From contig NZ_CP030048.1 in NCBI RefSeq assembly GCF_015291665.1, positions 868,001 to 932,000 of the forward strand: a stretch of DNA of 64,000 nt, read 5' to 3'. This document shows positions 43,377 to 51,449 of this stretch, one piece after another (position 1 is the stretch's first letter; the number at the start of each line of letters is the position of its first letter). Both the position numbers and the translations under genes were made by a program. Under the pieces are notes generated by a model. The model was given only the letters and a program-made list of their open reading frames with translations. It ran no database searches and was not told where the DNA came from. The stretch is from Bradyrhizobium sp. CCBAU 53338 (GTDB taxonomy: Bacteria > Pseudomonadota > Alphaproteobacteria > Rhizobiales > Xanthobacteraceae).

Positions 43377-43547
43377 CGGACCCCCTCGTGACGCATGACA
43401 TGATTGGGCATCCTTGCCCATTCGAGCCCGGATTTCGAGGACTCGCACTCAACGGCTCATAACGCGCATGCAGCCTTCGGGTTCCATTCCGCTCGATTCG
43501 CGCCACCCGTGTGGTATTGCTGCTGCGCGCAACGTTGCGAGGTCGCC

Positions 43548-44207
43548 ATGCTCCCCATTCCCGCCGACATCTTCACCGAGCCCGAGGACGTTTCTCCGGA
43601 CAGTCTTGCCAATCTCGGGCCACTCCGCCGGCTCGCCGGCACCTGGCAGGCGGACAAGGGCATCGACATCAATCCGAAGGCGGATGGGCCGGAGCGGCGG
43701 ACCTTCATCGAGCACATCCGGATGGACCCGATTGATCCGCAGGCCAACGGGCCGCAGCTGTTCTACGGGCTGCGCTATCACATCCACATCAATACGCCCG
43801 AGGAAGACATCACCTTCCACGACCAGGTCGGCTATTGGCTGTGGGAGCCCGCGACAGGACTGATCATGCAGACGCTGGCGATCCCGCGCGGACAGGTGCT
43901 GCTGGCTTCGGGCCAGGCCAAGGCGGATGACAAGAAGATATCGGTCACGGCGAAGCGCGGCGACACTTCTTACGGGATCTGCTCGACCGACTTCCTGGAA
44001 CGAGCCTTCCGCACCGACTCCTACCGTTGCGACATCACCTTCAACGACGACGGCAGCTGGAGCTATCTGATCCAAACCGCGTTGTTTGTCCGCGGCGCGC
44101 CGTTCAACCATCATGACAGCAATACGCTTCTGCTGGTCGCACCGCCAAAACTGAATCCGCTCGCGACGATCGTCAACAATCGCGCCAAGGGCAACAAGCC
44201 CGCCTGA
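43548..44207 (+). CDS. FABP/nitrobindin-like beta-barrel protein (heme-binding type)
   Basis: This 219-residue protein resembles the beta-barrel family that includes nitrobindin and THAP4, which bind heme and react with nitric oxide or peroxynitrite. The N-terminal signature LGPLRRLAGTWQADKGIDIN corresponds to the GxWxGxG strand, and HIHINTPEEDITFHDQVGYW lies in the barrel. Later segments have LFVRGAPFNHHDSNTLLLV. The ATG at 43548 was chosen because the conserved part starts soon after it; an extended start at 43404 overlaps the kinase region on the opposite strand. Heme binding is an inference. A RibD-like reductase gene follows after 13 bp. Confidence 0.75.
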   Translation: MLPIPADIFTEPEDVSPDSLANLGPLRRLAGTWQADKGIDINPKADGPERRTFIEHIRMDPIDPQANGPQLFYGLRYHIHINTPEEDITFHDQVGYWLWEPATGLIMQTLAIPRGQVLLASGQAKADDKKISVTAKRGDTSYGICSTDFLERAFRTDSYRCDITFNDDGSWSYLIQTALFVRGAPFNHHDSNTLLLVAPPKLNPLATIVNNRAKGNKPA

Positions 44208-44220
44208 GAAGAGAATTTGC

Positions 44221-44934
44221 ATGAAGCCCTACGTCATCTGCCTGATGCATTCGAGCCTCGACGGCCGCACCCATCCGAGCCGCTGGCGCCCGAAGGGCGC
44301 CGGCACCGACTGGTTCGAGAAGATCCATGACGAACTCGGCGGCGATGCCTGGGTGATCGGCCGCGTCACCGGCTCGGAGTTCGCCAAGGGCAAGCCCTAT
44401 CCCGAGACGGGTGAGAAGCTGCCCCGCGAAAACTGGTTCGCGCGGCGCGATGCCAAGAACAATGTCAAGACCTACGGCGTCGTGCTCGATGCGCACGGCA
44501 AGATCGGCTGGGGCCGCTCGGATATCGGCGGCGATCCAATCGTGGCGGTGCTGACCGAGGGCGTACCGGATTCGCATCTCGCCGGCCTGCGTGGCGAGGG
44601 CGTGTCCTACATCTTCGCCGGCAAATCCGAGATCGACCTCGCGCTGGCGATCGAGATTCTCAATCGCGAGCTTGGCGTGAAGCGCCTGCTGGTGGAAGGC
44701 GGCGGTGTCGCCAACGGGGCCTTCCTGCGCGCCGGCCTGATCGACGAGTTCAACCTGATCCTCAGCCCCGCGATCGACGGCGCCAAAGGTGCGCCCTTCG
44801 TCTTCGATTCGACCGAGGAAGACCACGACAAGCGCGCGCCGCTCACTGCGATGACGCTGGAGAGCACGCGGGATCTCGGCGGCGGCGTGCTGCTGCTGCG
44901 CTATCTGATCCAGAACGATTCTGCGCGCCAATAA
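44221..44934 (+). CDS. dihydrofolate reductase/RibD C-terminal domain reductase
   Basis: This 237-residue NAD(P)H-dependent reductase has the RibD C-terminal/DHFR-like fold. It begins MKPYVICLMHSSLDGRTHPS and has AWVIGRVTGSEFAKG, then LGVKRLLVEGGGVANGAFL, where VEGGG is the family nucleotide-binding signature. Members of this group reduce diverse ribityl or folate-like substrates; no riboflavin gene is adjacent here. It starts with AAGAGAATTTGC upstream and lies 13 bp after the nitrobindin-like gene and 4 bp before an amine oxidase gene, so the three could be one operon. Confidence 0.87.
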   Translation: MKPYVICLMHSSLDGRTHPSRWRPKGAGTDWFEKIHDELGGDAWVIGRVTGSEFAKGKPYPETGEKLPRENWFARRDAKNNVKTYGVVLDAHGKIGWGRSDIGGDPIVAVLTEGVPDSHLAGLRGEGVSYIFAGKSEIDLALAIEILNRELGVKRLLVEGGGVANGAFLRAGLIDEFNLILSPAIDGAKGAPFVFDSTEEDHDKRAPLTAMTLESTRDLGGGVLLLRYLIQNDSARQ

Positions 44935-44938
44935 CAGC

Positions 44939-46210
44939 ATGTCCGATAGGCCAGAGCACATCGTCATCGTCGGCGCTGGCGCGGCCGGCCTGATGGCTGC
45001 GCGCGTGCTCGCGCACGGCGGCAGGCGCGTCACGATCCTGGAGGCGCGCGAGCGCTGCGGCGGGCGCATCCATCCGCTGCCAGCATCCAGGTTCGGCTAT
45101 CCCGCCGATGGGGGCGCCGAGTTCGTCCATGGCGAGGCACCGATCACCCGCGGCCTCGCGCGCGAGGCGGGGCTGACGGTGCGGACGATTGGCGGCGCGC
45201 AATGGAGCTTCGACGGCACGACATTCTCGCGCGAGAGCCCGCGCGATCCCTACGACGAACAGCTTCATGCCGCAGTGAAGGATCTGACGGAGGATCTCAC
45301 CGTCGCCGAGTTCCTGCGCCGTCATTTCGCAGGACCGGACTGCGCGCGGTTGCGGCATGCCGTCGAGCGCATGGTCGAGGGCTATGACGCGGCCGACCCC
45401 GCGCGTGCCTCGACATTGGCGCTACGGGACGAATGGATGAACGACGGACATGCGACACAGGCACGCATCGACGGCGGCTATGGCGGCCTGATCGATTTTC
45501 TGACGGCGCAGTGCCGCAAGTCCGGCGTTGCCATTCGTTTCGGCGCCGTGGTCACGACGATCGAGGAGGACGGGGGCTCGGTCGCCGTCCGCTGCGCCGG
45601 CGGCGAGGTGCAACTCTGCGATCGCGTGATCGTCACCGTGCCGCTGCCGCTATTGCGCGAGATCGCGTTGCCATCAGCCGCGCGCGCAAAGGCGGCAGCC
45701 GCCGACGATATCGGCTTCGGCAGCGTCATCAAGATCCTGCTGCGATTTACGCGGCCATGGTGGTGCAAGCGGCGCGAAGAGCTCGCCGATATGCTGTTCC
45801 TGTTGTCGGACGAGACCATCCCGGTGTGGTGGACGCAGCGTCCGGACCAGCATCCGGTGCTGACGGGATGGTTCGGCGGTCCGCGGACTGCGGAGCTGTC
45901 GCACCTTGATCTCCCGGGATTGATCGACGCCGGGATCTCTTCGCTCGCCGCCATCTTCGGCATTCCGCGCGAGGAGATCGCACGGGATCTCGTGGCGGCC
46001 GAAGCCGCCAACTGGGCGCACGATCCCTTTGCCCGCGGCGCCTATTCCTGGGCGACGCCGCGGACGCGCGCGGCGCAGGAGCGCCTGGCGCGCGCCGAGG
46101 GCCCGGTGCTGTTCTCAGGCGAGGCGCTCTATCGCGGCCGCGACATGGGAACGGTCGAGGCGGCGCTCGCGAGCGGGCTGGAAACGGCGGAGATGATCCT
46201 GCGGGGATGA
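44939..46210 (+). CDS. flavin-dependent amine oxidase family protein
   Basis: This 423-residue FAD enzyme has the dinucleotide-binding start IVIVGAGAAGLMAARVLAHG followed by ARERCGGRI, the typical flavin monoamine oxidase N-terminus. Further on it has DGGAEFVHG, RVIVTVPLPLLREI, and the C-terminal GPVLFSGEALYRGRDMGTVE that contacts the flavin. Substrates cannot be told from sequence; the family includes polyamine and monoamine oxidases and protoporphyrinogen-like enzymes. There is no signal peptide. A bidirectional terminator-like hairpin (46217-46240) follows the stop. Confidence 0.88.
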   Translation: MSDRPEHIVIVGAGAAGLMAARVLAHGGRRVTILEARERCGGRIHPLPASRFGYPADGGAEFVHGEAPITRGLAREAGLTVRTIGGAQWSFDGTTFSRESPRDPYDEQLHAAVKDLTEDLTVAEFLRRHFAGPDCARLRHAVERMVEGYDAADPARASTLALRDEWMNDGHATQARIDGGYGGLIDFLTAQCRKSGVAIRFGAVVTTIEEDGGSVAVRCAGGEVQLCDRVIVTVPLPLLREIALPSAARAKAAAADDIGFGSVIKILLRFTRPWWCKRREELADMLFLLSDETIPVWWTQRPDQHPVLTGWFGGPRTAELSHLDLPGLIDAGISSLAAIFGIPREEIARDLVAAEAANWAHDPFARGAYSWATPRTRAAQERLARAEGPVLFSGEALYRGRDMGTVEAALASGLETAEMILRG

Positions 46211-46216
46211 GAATGG

Positions 46217-46245
46217 AAGGCCCGCGTCTCCGCGGGCCTTGTTGC
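46217..46245 (+). terminator. bidirectional terminator-like hairpin
   Basis: AAGGCCCGCG (46217-46226) and CGCGGGCCTT (46231-46240) form a perfect 10-bp stem around TCTC, followed by GTTGCC on the plus strand. It lies between the convergent amine oxidase gene and the small His/Tyr-rich protein gene and can serve both. Confidence 0.65.
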
Positions 46246-46246
46246 C

Positions 46247-46567
46247 TCACCAGCGATTGCCGCCGAAGCTGAACGTCACGCCGGGACCGCCGCCGCCGTA
46301 ATAGCCATAGGGTCCGCCGCCGTAGTAGCGGTGGTGCCGCGGATAGTAGCCGTAGCTGCGATAGTGCGGACGATAATAGCCGTGGTGATGCGGGCGCCAG
46401 TGGTGATGGCGATGACCGCGATGGCCGTGCCTGTGCTGCGCGCTGATGTCGGTCGATTGGCGCGCCTGCGTGCTCGGCTTGGCCTTGCCACCGCCGGCCG
46501 CGTTGGCTGCGGATCCACCGGCCAACGCCGCAGCGCCGACAGCCATCGCGACAAAGAGATACTTCAT
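46247..46567 (-). CDS. small secreted His/Tyr/Gly-rich protein, 106 aa
   Basis: A signal peptide (MKYLFVAMAVGAAALAGG, cleavage near NAA/GGG) is followed by a low-complexity chain rich in His, Tyr, Arg and Gly, with clusters such as HRGHRHHHWRPHHHGYY and YGYYPRHHRYYGGG. About one fifth of the mature residues are histidine. Such proteins are common in Bradyrhizobium, are probably periplasmic or exported, and could bind metal ions, but no function is known. The ending VTFSFGGNRW suggests a short beta segment. The gene is alone between a convergent amine oxidase and a cysteine hydrolase gene. Confidence 0.75.
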   Translation of the reverse strand: MKYLFVAMAVGAAALAGGSAANAAGGGKAKPSTQARQSTDISAQHRHGHRGHRHHHWRPHHHGYYRPHYRSYGYYPRHHRYYGGGPYGYYGGGGPGVTFSFGGNRW

Positions 46568-46678
46568 GTCATCACTCCAGTTGAGAAGTCGAGTGACAAC
46601 AGATGGGCGCTGCTTGCGTTCCGGCGAGGGCGGGCGTCGAAACGACGCAGACGATCAGCGCGGAAAGCGCGCTGAGGT

Positions 46679-47254
46679 CTATTGTCGCAGCGCTGCAAGC
46701 GAAGCGATCACCTCGTTCGTGGTCACGATGCGGGCGAATTCACCATTCAGATTCGTCAACGTCATCGCGTGGATCTCCTCGGCCGAATGCGTCTCACCAT
46801 CGGGGCCGACGCGGTCGAATGTCCAGGTCGCATCGCGCACGAGTTGCGCATCGAAGCCGAGATTGCCGGCCATGCGTGTCGTCGTCTCCACGCAATGATT
46901 GGTGGTGGCACCGCAGATCACCAGCGTAGCGATGTTGTCAGTGCGCAGGCGTGTCTCGAGGTCGGTGCCGATGAAGGCGCTGTTGACGCGCTTGACGATC
47001 ACGACCTCGCCGCCCTGCTCGCGCGCTTCGTCCTTGACGGCATAGCCGGAACGCGAGGGCAGGAAGGTCGAGTTCGGCTTGGTGCCTTCGTGGCGGATGT
47101 GGAAGATCGGCGCGCCGCGCGCCCTGAATGCTGCGAGCAGGTCCGCGATGCGCGCCACCGCATGCGGATTGTTGCGCCGCTTGCCCGCAGCCTCCCATTC
47201 GTCGAATGCCCGTTGGACGTCGACAACGATGAGAGCAGGGAGGGGATGGGGCAT
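46679..47254 (-). CDS. cysteine hydrolase (isochorismatase family)
   Basis: This 191-residue protein has the isochorismatase-like fold with the three catalytic residues visible: Asp in IVVDVQRAFDEW, Lys in VIVKRVNSAF, and Cys in VICGATTNHCVETTTRMAG. A nicotinamidase, N-carbamoylsarcosine amidase or a related activity is possible; isochorismate is unlikely given the context. The start MPHPLPALIVVDVQRAF leaves little room upstream. It is transcribed alone and diverges from the oleate hydratase gene at 47497 across 240 bp. Confidence 0.88.
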   Translation of the reverse strand: MPHPLPALIVVDVQRAFDEWEAAGKRRNNPHAVARIADLLAAFRARGAPIFHIRHEGTKPNSTFLPSRSGYAVKDEAREQGGEVVIVKRVNSAFIGTDLETRLRTDNIATLVICGATTNHCVETTTRMAGNLGFDAQLVRDATWTFDRVGPDGETHSAEEIHAMTLTNLNGEFARIVTTNEVIASLAALRQ

Positions 47255-47496
47255 GGCGAGGGATTCCGCAGTTTTGCAGACTATGCGAGGCGTTCGCCGG
47301 CTCAGGCAATGCCGATTATCCCTCGTTTCGGGACGGCCTCACGGGTGCGGCGCGGGAAGCCGTGGCGCTCCGAGACGACAGAGCACTCACTTCGATTTGA
47401 AATCGCGACCTCGGCCGCGCTTGATCCAGCGCAATCTCGACCATCGCGCGCCGATGCAATGTCGGGCCGGGACTTGGACTGCAATCGAGGCAAGGC

Positions 47497-49056
47497 ATGA
47501 AGGCTTATTTCATCGGCGGCGGCATCGGATCGCTCGCCGGCGCGGCGTTCCTGATCCGTGATGCGAATCTGTCAGGGCGCGACGTCGTGATCTACGAGGC
47601 GCAGCCGCTGGTCGGCGGCAGTCTCGACGGTGCGTTGCTCGAGAACGGCGCCTATTCGCTGCGCGGCGGCCGGATGCTCACCACCGACCATTACGAATGC
47701 ACCTGGGATCTTCTGTCGGACATCCCTTCGCTCGAACGTCCGGGCCACAGCGTGCGCGACGAGACCGTGGCGTTCAACGTGGAGAACCCCGCGCATTCGC
47801 GCGCGCGCCTGGTCGATCGCAACCGCTTCAAGATCGATGTCTCGCATATGGGCTTCACCGCCCGCGATCGACTCGAACTGCTGCGCCTCACCGAAGCGTC
47901 GGAAGAGACGTTGGGGGACAGTCGCATCACCGACTGGCTGTCGCCAAAATTCTTCGAATCGAACTTCTGGTACATGTGGCAGACCACCTTTGCCTTCCAG
48001 CCCTGGCACAGCGCCGTCGAGCTGAAGCGCTATCTGCACCGCTTCATGAACGAATTCCCGCGCATCGAGACGCTCGCCGGCGTCAAGCGCACGGTCTACA
48101 ATCAATATGATGCGATCGTGCGGCCGCTCGAGGACTGGCTGAAGCGGCAAGGCGTGCAATTCGTGCGGGGCACGCGCGTCACCGACATGGCCTTCGAGCA
48201 GGCAGGCGAGAAGCTGCGGGTGCGCCAACTCGTGCTCGACCGCGATGGCCGCACCGCCAATGTCCGTATCGAGGACGGTGACCTCGTGTTCTTCCAGAAC
48301 GGCTCGATGACGGACGCCTCGAGCCTCGGCACCATGACCGAGCCCGCGCCGCATCTGACCAAGGCCGACAGCCAGGGCTGGGCGCTCTGGGAGACGATTG
48401 CGAGGGGACGTCCCGAATTCGGCAACCCGTCGGCGTTCAACAGCTCGATTCCCGAATCCTACTGGCTGTCGTTCACGGTGACTTGCCGTGACCCGCGCTT
48501 CTTCGACCGGATGGAAGCGTTTTCCGGCAACAAGGCCGGCACCGGCGGGCTCGTGACCTTCAGGGATTCCAACTGGCTGATGTCGGTCGTCCTCTATCAC
48601 CAGCCGCACTTCGCCGGCCAGCCGAAGAACGTCCAGGTGTTCTGGGGCTACGCGCTGCATCCCGATCGCGTCGGCAATTTCGTCGCCAGGCCGATGTCGG
48701 ATTGCGGCGGTGCCGACATCCTGAGGGAGCTCTGCGGCCATTTGAATTTCGACCGCGCCGTGTTCGACGACGCGATCTGCATTCCCTGCCGCATGCCCTA
48801 CATCACCAGCATGTTCATGCCGCGCAGCATCAGCGACCGGCCGCTGCCGGTGCCGACGAATTCGGTGAACCTCGCTTTCGTCAGCCAGTTCGTCGAGATT
48901 CCCGAAGACGTCGTCTTCACCGTCGAATATTCGGTGCGCGCGGCGCAGACGGCGGTCTATCAGCTGATGAAGATCGACCGCCCGGTGCCGGCCGTGACCC
49001 GCCACGACAAGTCGCTCGCCGTGATGTTCGCGACGCTGGAGAAGGCGTTCGCGTGA
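47497..49056 (+). CDS. ohyA: oleate hydratase
   Basis: Oleate hydratase is an FAD-dependent enzyme adding water to the cis-9 double bond of oleic acid to give 10-hydroxystearate. The 519-residue protein begins MKAYFIGGGIGSLAGAAFLI, the FAD-binding start of the family, and contains EAQPLVGGSLDGALLENGAY. The FAD loop reads RGGRM at residues 56-60, followed by DHYECTWDLL. In many characterised enzymes this loop reads RGGREM, with a catalytic glutamate that is absent here. Length is slightly below the typical 550-590. The ATG at 47497 has GAGGCAAGGC upstream. Family assignment is firm; activity on oleate is inferred. Confidence 0.87.
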   Translation: MKAYFIGGGIGSLAGAAFLIRDANLSGRDVVIYEAQPLVGGSLDGALLENGAYSLRGGRMLTTDHYECTWDLLSDIPSLERPGHSVRDETVAFNVENPAHSRARLVDRNRFKIDVSHMGFTARDRLELLRLTEASEETLGDSRITDWLSPKFFESNFWYMWQTTFAFQPWHSAVELKRYLHRFMNEFPRIETLAGVKRTVYNQYDAIVRPLEDWLKRQGVQFVRGTRVTDMAFEQAGEKLRVRQLVLDRDGRTANVRIEDGDLVFFQNGSMTDASSLGTMTEPAPHLTKADSQGWALWETIARGRPEFGNPSAFNSSIPESYWLSFTVTCRDPRFFDRMEAFSGNKAGTGGLVTFRDSNWLMSVVLYHQPHFAGQPKNVQVFWGYALHPDRVGNFVARPMSDCGGADILRELCGHLNFDRAVFDDAICIPCRMPYITSMFMPRSISDRPLPVPTNSVNLAFVSQFVEIPEDVVFTVEYSVRAAQTAVYQLMKIDRPVPAVTRHDKSLAVMFATLEKAFA

Positions 49057-49062
49057 TGGCCG

Positions 49063-49653
49063 CTACTTGAACGGATCCTGGATCGAGGGCGATGACTGCC
49101 TGATGCGGCGCACGCTCACAGGCTTGCCGTCGGAGACGAACAGCAGTTCATAGGTCCGGCCTTCGTTGTCGGTCGCCGAGCAGGTGACGTCGTTCACCTT
49201 CCTGGCGGCGAAATTGCCGGTCTGGCGGCAGATACCCGTGGAGGTCTGCTCTGCCGGTACCGGAAGGCCGTCGACCTTGGGCCGGTTCTTGGAGTTGAGC
49301 AGCATGCGGTCGATCGGCAGCTCGTAGGAATTGTCGTCGGCCCGCTTGCCGTTCTCGCCGGAGAACGACACGACGTGGTTCTCGTCGCTGGGGTCGTCGA
49401 CGGCGACGGCGAAATTGACCCGGCCCTTGTCGTCATGAGCAAAGGCCACGGTCTTGCAGGCAAAGCGGCGACCTGCGACCGTCAGTGTCTTGCAGTGGCC
49501 CGACATCAACGCGAGCATGTCGACCAGGGAGTTCTGCCGGGCCGGCGGATTGTTCACCGGGATCGCGGTGGAAGATCCGGCAAAACAAGGGCTTGCAAAA
49601 GAGACGAGGATTGCAGCCAGACCTAACAGGCGGAGGCGCATCGTCAGGCTCAT
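49063..49653 (-). CDS. secreted hypothetical protein, 196 aa
   Basis: This 196-residue protein has a signal peptide (MSLTMRLRLLGLAAILVSFA, cleavage near CFAG at residues 25-26). The mature chain has three or four cysteines (GHCKTLTVAGRRFACKTV, GICRQTG and TCSATDN), suggesting disulfide bonds in the periplasm. I recognise no family. The ATG at 49653 is preferred to longer in-frame starts because it directly precedes the signal peptide. The gene is convergent with oleate hydratase, its stop lying 6 bp after that gene's stop codon. Confidence 0.75.
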   Translation of the reverse strand: MSLTMRLRLLGLAAILVSFASPCFAGSSTAIPVNNPPARQNSLVDMLALMSGHCKTLTVAGRRFACKTVAFAHDDKGRVNFAVAVDDPSDENHVVSFSGENGKRADDNSYELPIDRMLLNSKNRPKVDGLPVPAEQTSTGICRQTGNFAARKVNDVTCSATDNEGRTYELLFVSDGKPVSVRRIRQSSPSIQDPFK

Positions 49654-49854
49654 GTGCCGCGGGGCTACGGAGGGGCGGAAGTTCCGCCCGATAACCCCCG
49701 AATCGCAATTTGGTTGCGACCCCGTTTGCCTGACCAATTCCGTCTGGAATACCACCGCGCCACCCATGGGCGATTCGCCCCGATCGCCCCAACACATCCG
49801 CAGGCACTTGCCGTCAGGCCGGTGTTTTTTTCGTGGCGGGCAGGGGAGCCGACA

Positions 49855-50598
49855 TCACGCCGCCTGCTTCATGGTCCGCGCAAAGGCCGGATAAGTCTCG
49901 GCCAATTCGTCGAAAACCCGTCCGCGCAGCAGCGTCAGCGTCGCGGCATCGGGCCGCGGCGTTTCGCGCACGACCTCGGCCTCCTGGTAGTCAAAGCCTG
50001 TGTTCTCACGGATGTCGGCTGGTGTGAACGGCGGGTGCACGGAGCGAAGTGCGAAGCTGCCCGCCTCGCGATCGAAGTCGAACAGCGCCATGTTGGTCAG
50101 CAGCGCATGCGGCCCGCCGCGGCGTGGCACCTCCGGCGTGATGGCGCGGGCGCTGACGAAATCGACCTTGGGCACGAACACGCGCTGCGAGTGTTCTTCG
50201 CGAAACAGGATCACGCGCGGGATGAGGTGATAGAGATAGGCCGAGCCGAACGAACCGGGCCAGCGCACGCTGCTGGTGGGATAGTCGCCGGTGCCGACCA
50301 GGTTGATGTTGCCCTGGCCGTCGATCTGGCCGCCGCCGAGGAAGAACGCGTCGACCCGGCCTTGCGCGGCACAGTCGAACAGCTCGATGCCGCCATTGGT
50401 GAAGAAGTTGTGCGCCTGCGACCCCAGGATCGAGATGCGCACCGGCGGCTTGCCACTGAGTTCGTTGCGCGCGCGCAGCAGCATGGCGCCGGCTGCGGGG
50501 ATCGGCGACGACGCGCCGACGGCGACATGACGGATGCCGTCGAGCAGATCGGCGATGGTGGCGATCAGGATCTCGCGGCGCTCGCGTTCGGCAGACAT
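49855..50598 (-). CDS. CoA-transferase beta subunit
   Basis: This 247-residue protein is the second subunit of a two-subunit CoA-transferase-like enzyme (glutaconate/IpdB type). Motifs include GASSPIPAAGAMLLRA and GGGQIDGQGNINLVGTGDYP; the absence of the usual catalytic Glu-containing ENG motif suggests the IpdAB-like group of hydrolases or lyases rather than a true transferase. The start at 50598 overlaps the alpha-subunit stop in TGATG, so the two are coupled. Substrates may be cyclic or aromatic acyl-CoA thioesters; this is inferred from the family. Confidence 0.85.
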   Translation of the reverse strand: MSAERERREILIATIADLLDGIRHVAVGASSPIPAAGAMLLRARNELSGKPPVRISILGSQAHNFFTNGGIELFDCAAQGRVDAFFLGGGQIDGQGNINLVGTGDYPTSSVRWPGSFGSAYLYHLIPRVILFREEHSQRVFVPKVDFVSARAITPEVPRRGGPHALLTNMALFDFDREAGSFALRSVHPPFTPADIRENTGFDYQEAEVVRETPRPDAATLTLLRGRVFDELAETYPAFARTMKQAA

Positions 50599-51416
50599 CA
50601 GGCCACCTGCCTGCGATGGGTCAGGAAGGTCGAGAGATAGGCGCGAAAGCCGTCCTCGCTGCGCGCCATCGCCGCGTAGCGCGCGATCTCGGCCTCGTCG
50701 GCCGGATATTCGTCCCACAGCGCCAGCGGCCACGCGCCGCGCGCGGCGACCGCGATGCCGTCGACATAGAGCGAGGGCAGCACGCCAGCGGCGGAATCCT
50801 CGCTTTCCAGCAGATTGCGATCGACGATGCGCTCCACGGTGACCAGCGTGCGCTTCGAAGCATAAGCGAGGTCGGCGAGTTCGCGATGCCGGCCGATGCG
50901 GACATTGCCGGCACGGTCGGCCTCGGGCGCGTGAAACAGCGCGACATCAGGCGAGATCGCGGGCACCACGACCACCTTGCGCGTCTCGCCGACGGGACTG
51001 TCGATCACCCGCCAGTCCGGCCGCACGTTGAGCAGATCGCTGCCGATGATGCCGGCGATCGGCATGAACGGCACGCCCTTCTGCGCGGCGAGCAGGCCGG
51101 CATAGATCGCGGGGCAGGTGGAGTCGCGGATCGTGAAGGAGCCGTTCTTGACGCCGGCCGTGAAGCGCGGCGCGGCGCCGGCTTCGCCCAGAGACACCGC
51201 GCTGGTTTCGAGCGAGGCGATGCTACCTGCGCCGATCAGGAGATCGGCCTGCATGCCCGAGATCGGCACGCAGATCAGCTTGAGGTCATGGATGCCGGCC
51301 TCCAACAGCGCTGCGGTCGCCGCCATCGCCACGCCCGAACCGTCGACGGGGATTGCCAGCGACTGGCCAGGTGCAACGCGCGCAGCCAGCGCCTCCAGCG
51401 CAACGATCTCGGTCAT
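50598..51416 (-). CDS. CoA-transferase alpha subunit
   Basis: This 272-residue protein is the partner subunit of the downstream gene. It begins MTEIVALEALAARVAPGQSL with GGAGG seven bases upstream, and contains LKLICVPISGMQADLLIGAG, YAGLLAAQKGVPFMPIAGII and HAPEADRAGNVRIGRHRELA. These match the CoA-transferase family I alpha chain of the glutaconate/IpdA type. The pair overlaps by one base in TGATG. A TPR-protein gene and an aldo/keto reductase gene lie upstream on the same strand. The physiological substrate is unknown. Confidence 0.85.
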   Translation of the reverse strand: MTEIVALEALAARVAPGQSLAIPVDGSGVAMAATAALLEAGIHDLKLICVPISGMQADLLIGAGSIASLETSAVSLGEAGAAPRFTAGVKNGSFTIRDSTCPAIYAGLLAAQKGVPFMPIAGIIGSDLLNVRPDWRVIDSPVGETRKVVVVPAISPDVALFHAPEADRAGNVRIGRHRELADLAYASKRTLVTVERIVDRNLLESEDSAAGVLPSLYVDGIAVAARGAWPLALWDEYPADEAEIARYAAMARSEDGFRAYLSTFLTHRRQVA

Positions 51417-51449
51417 GGGCGTCCTCCGGTCTGTTGTCTCCATCCTGCC

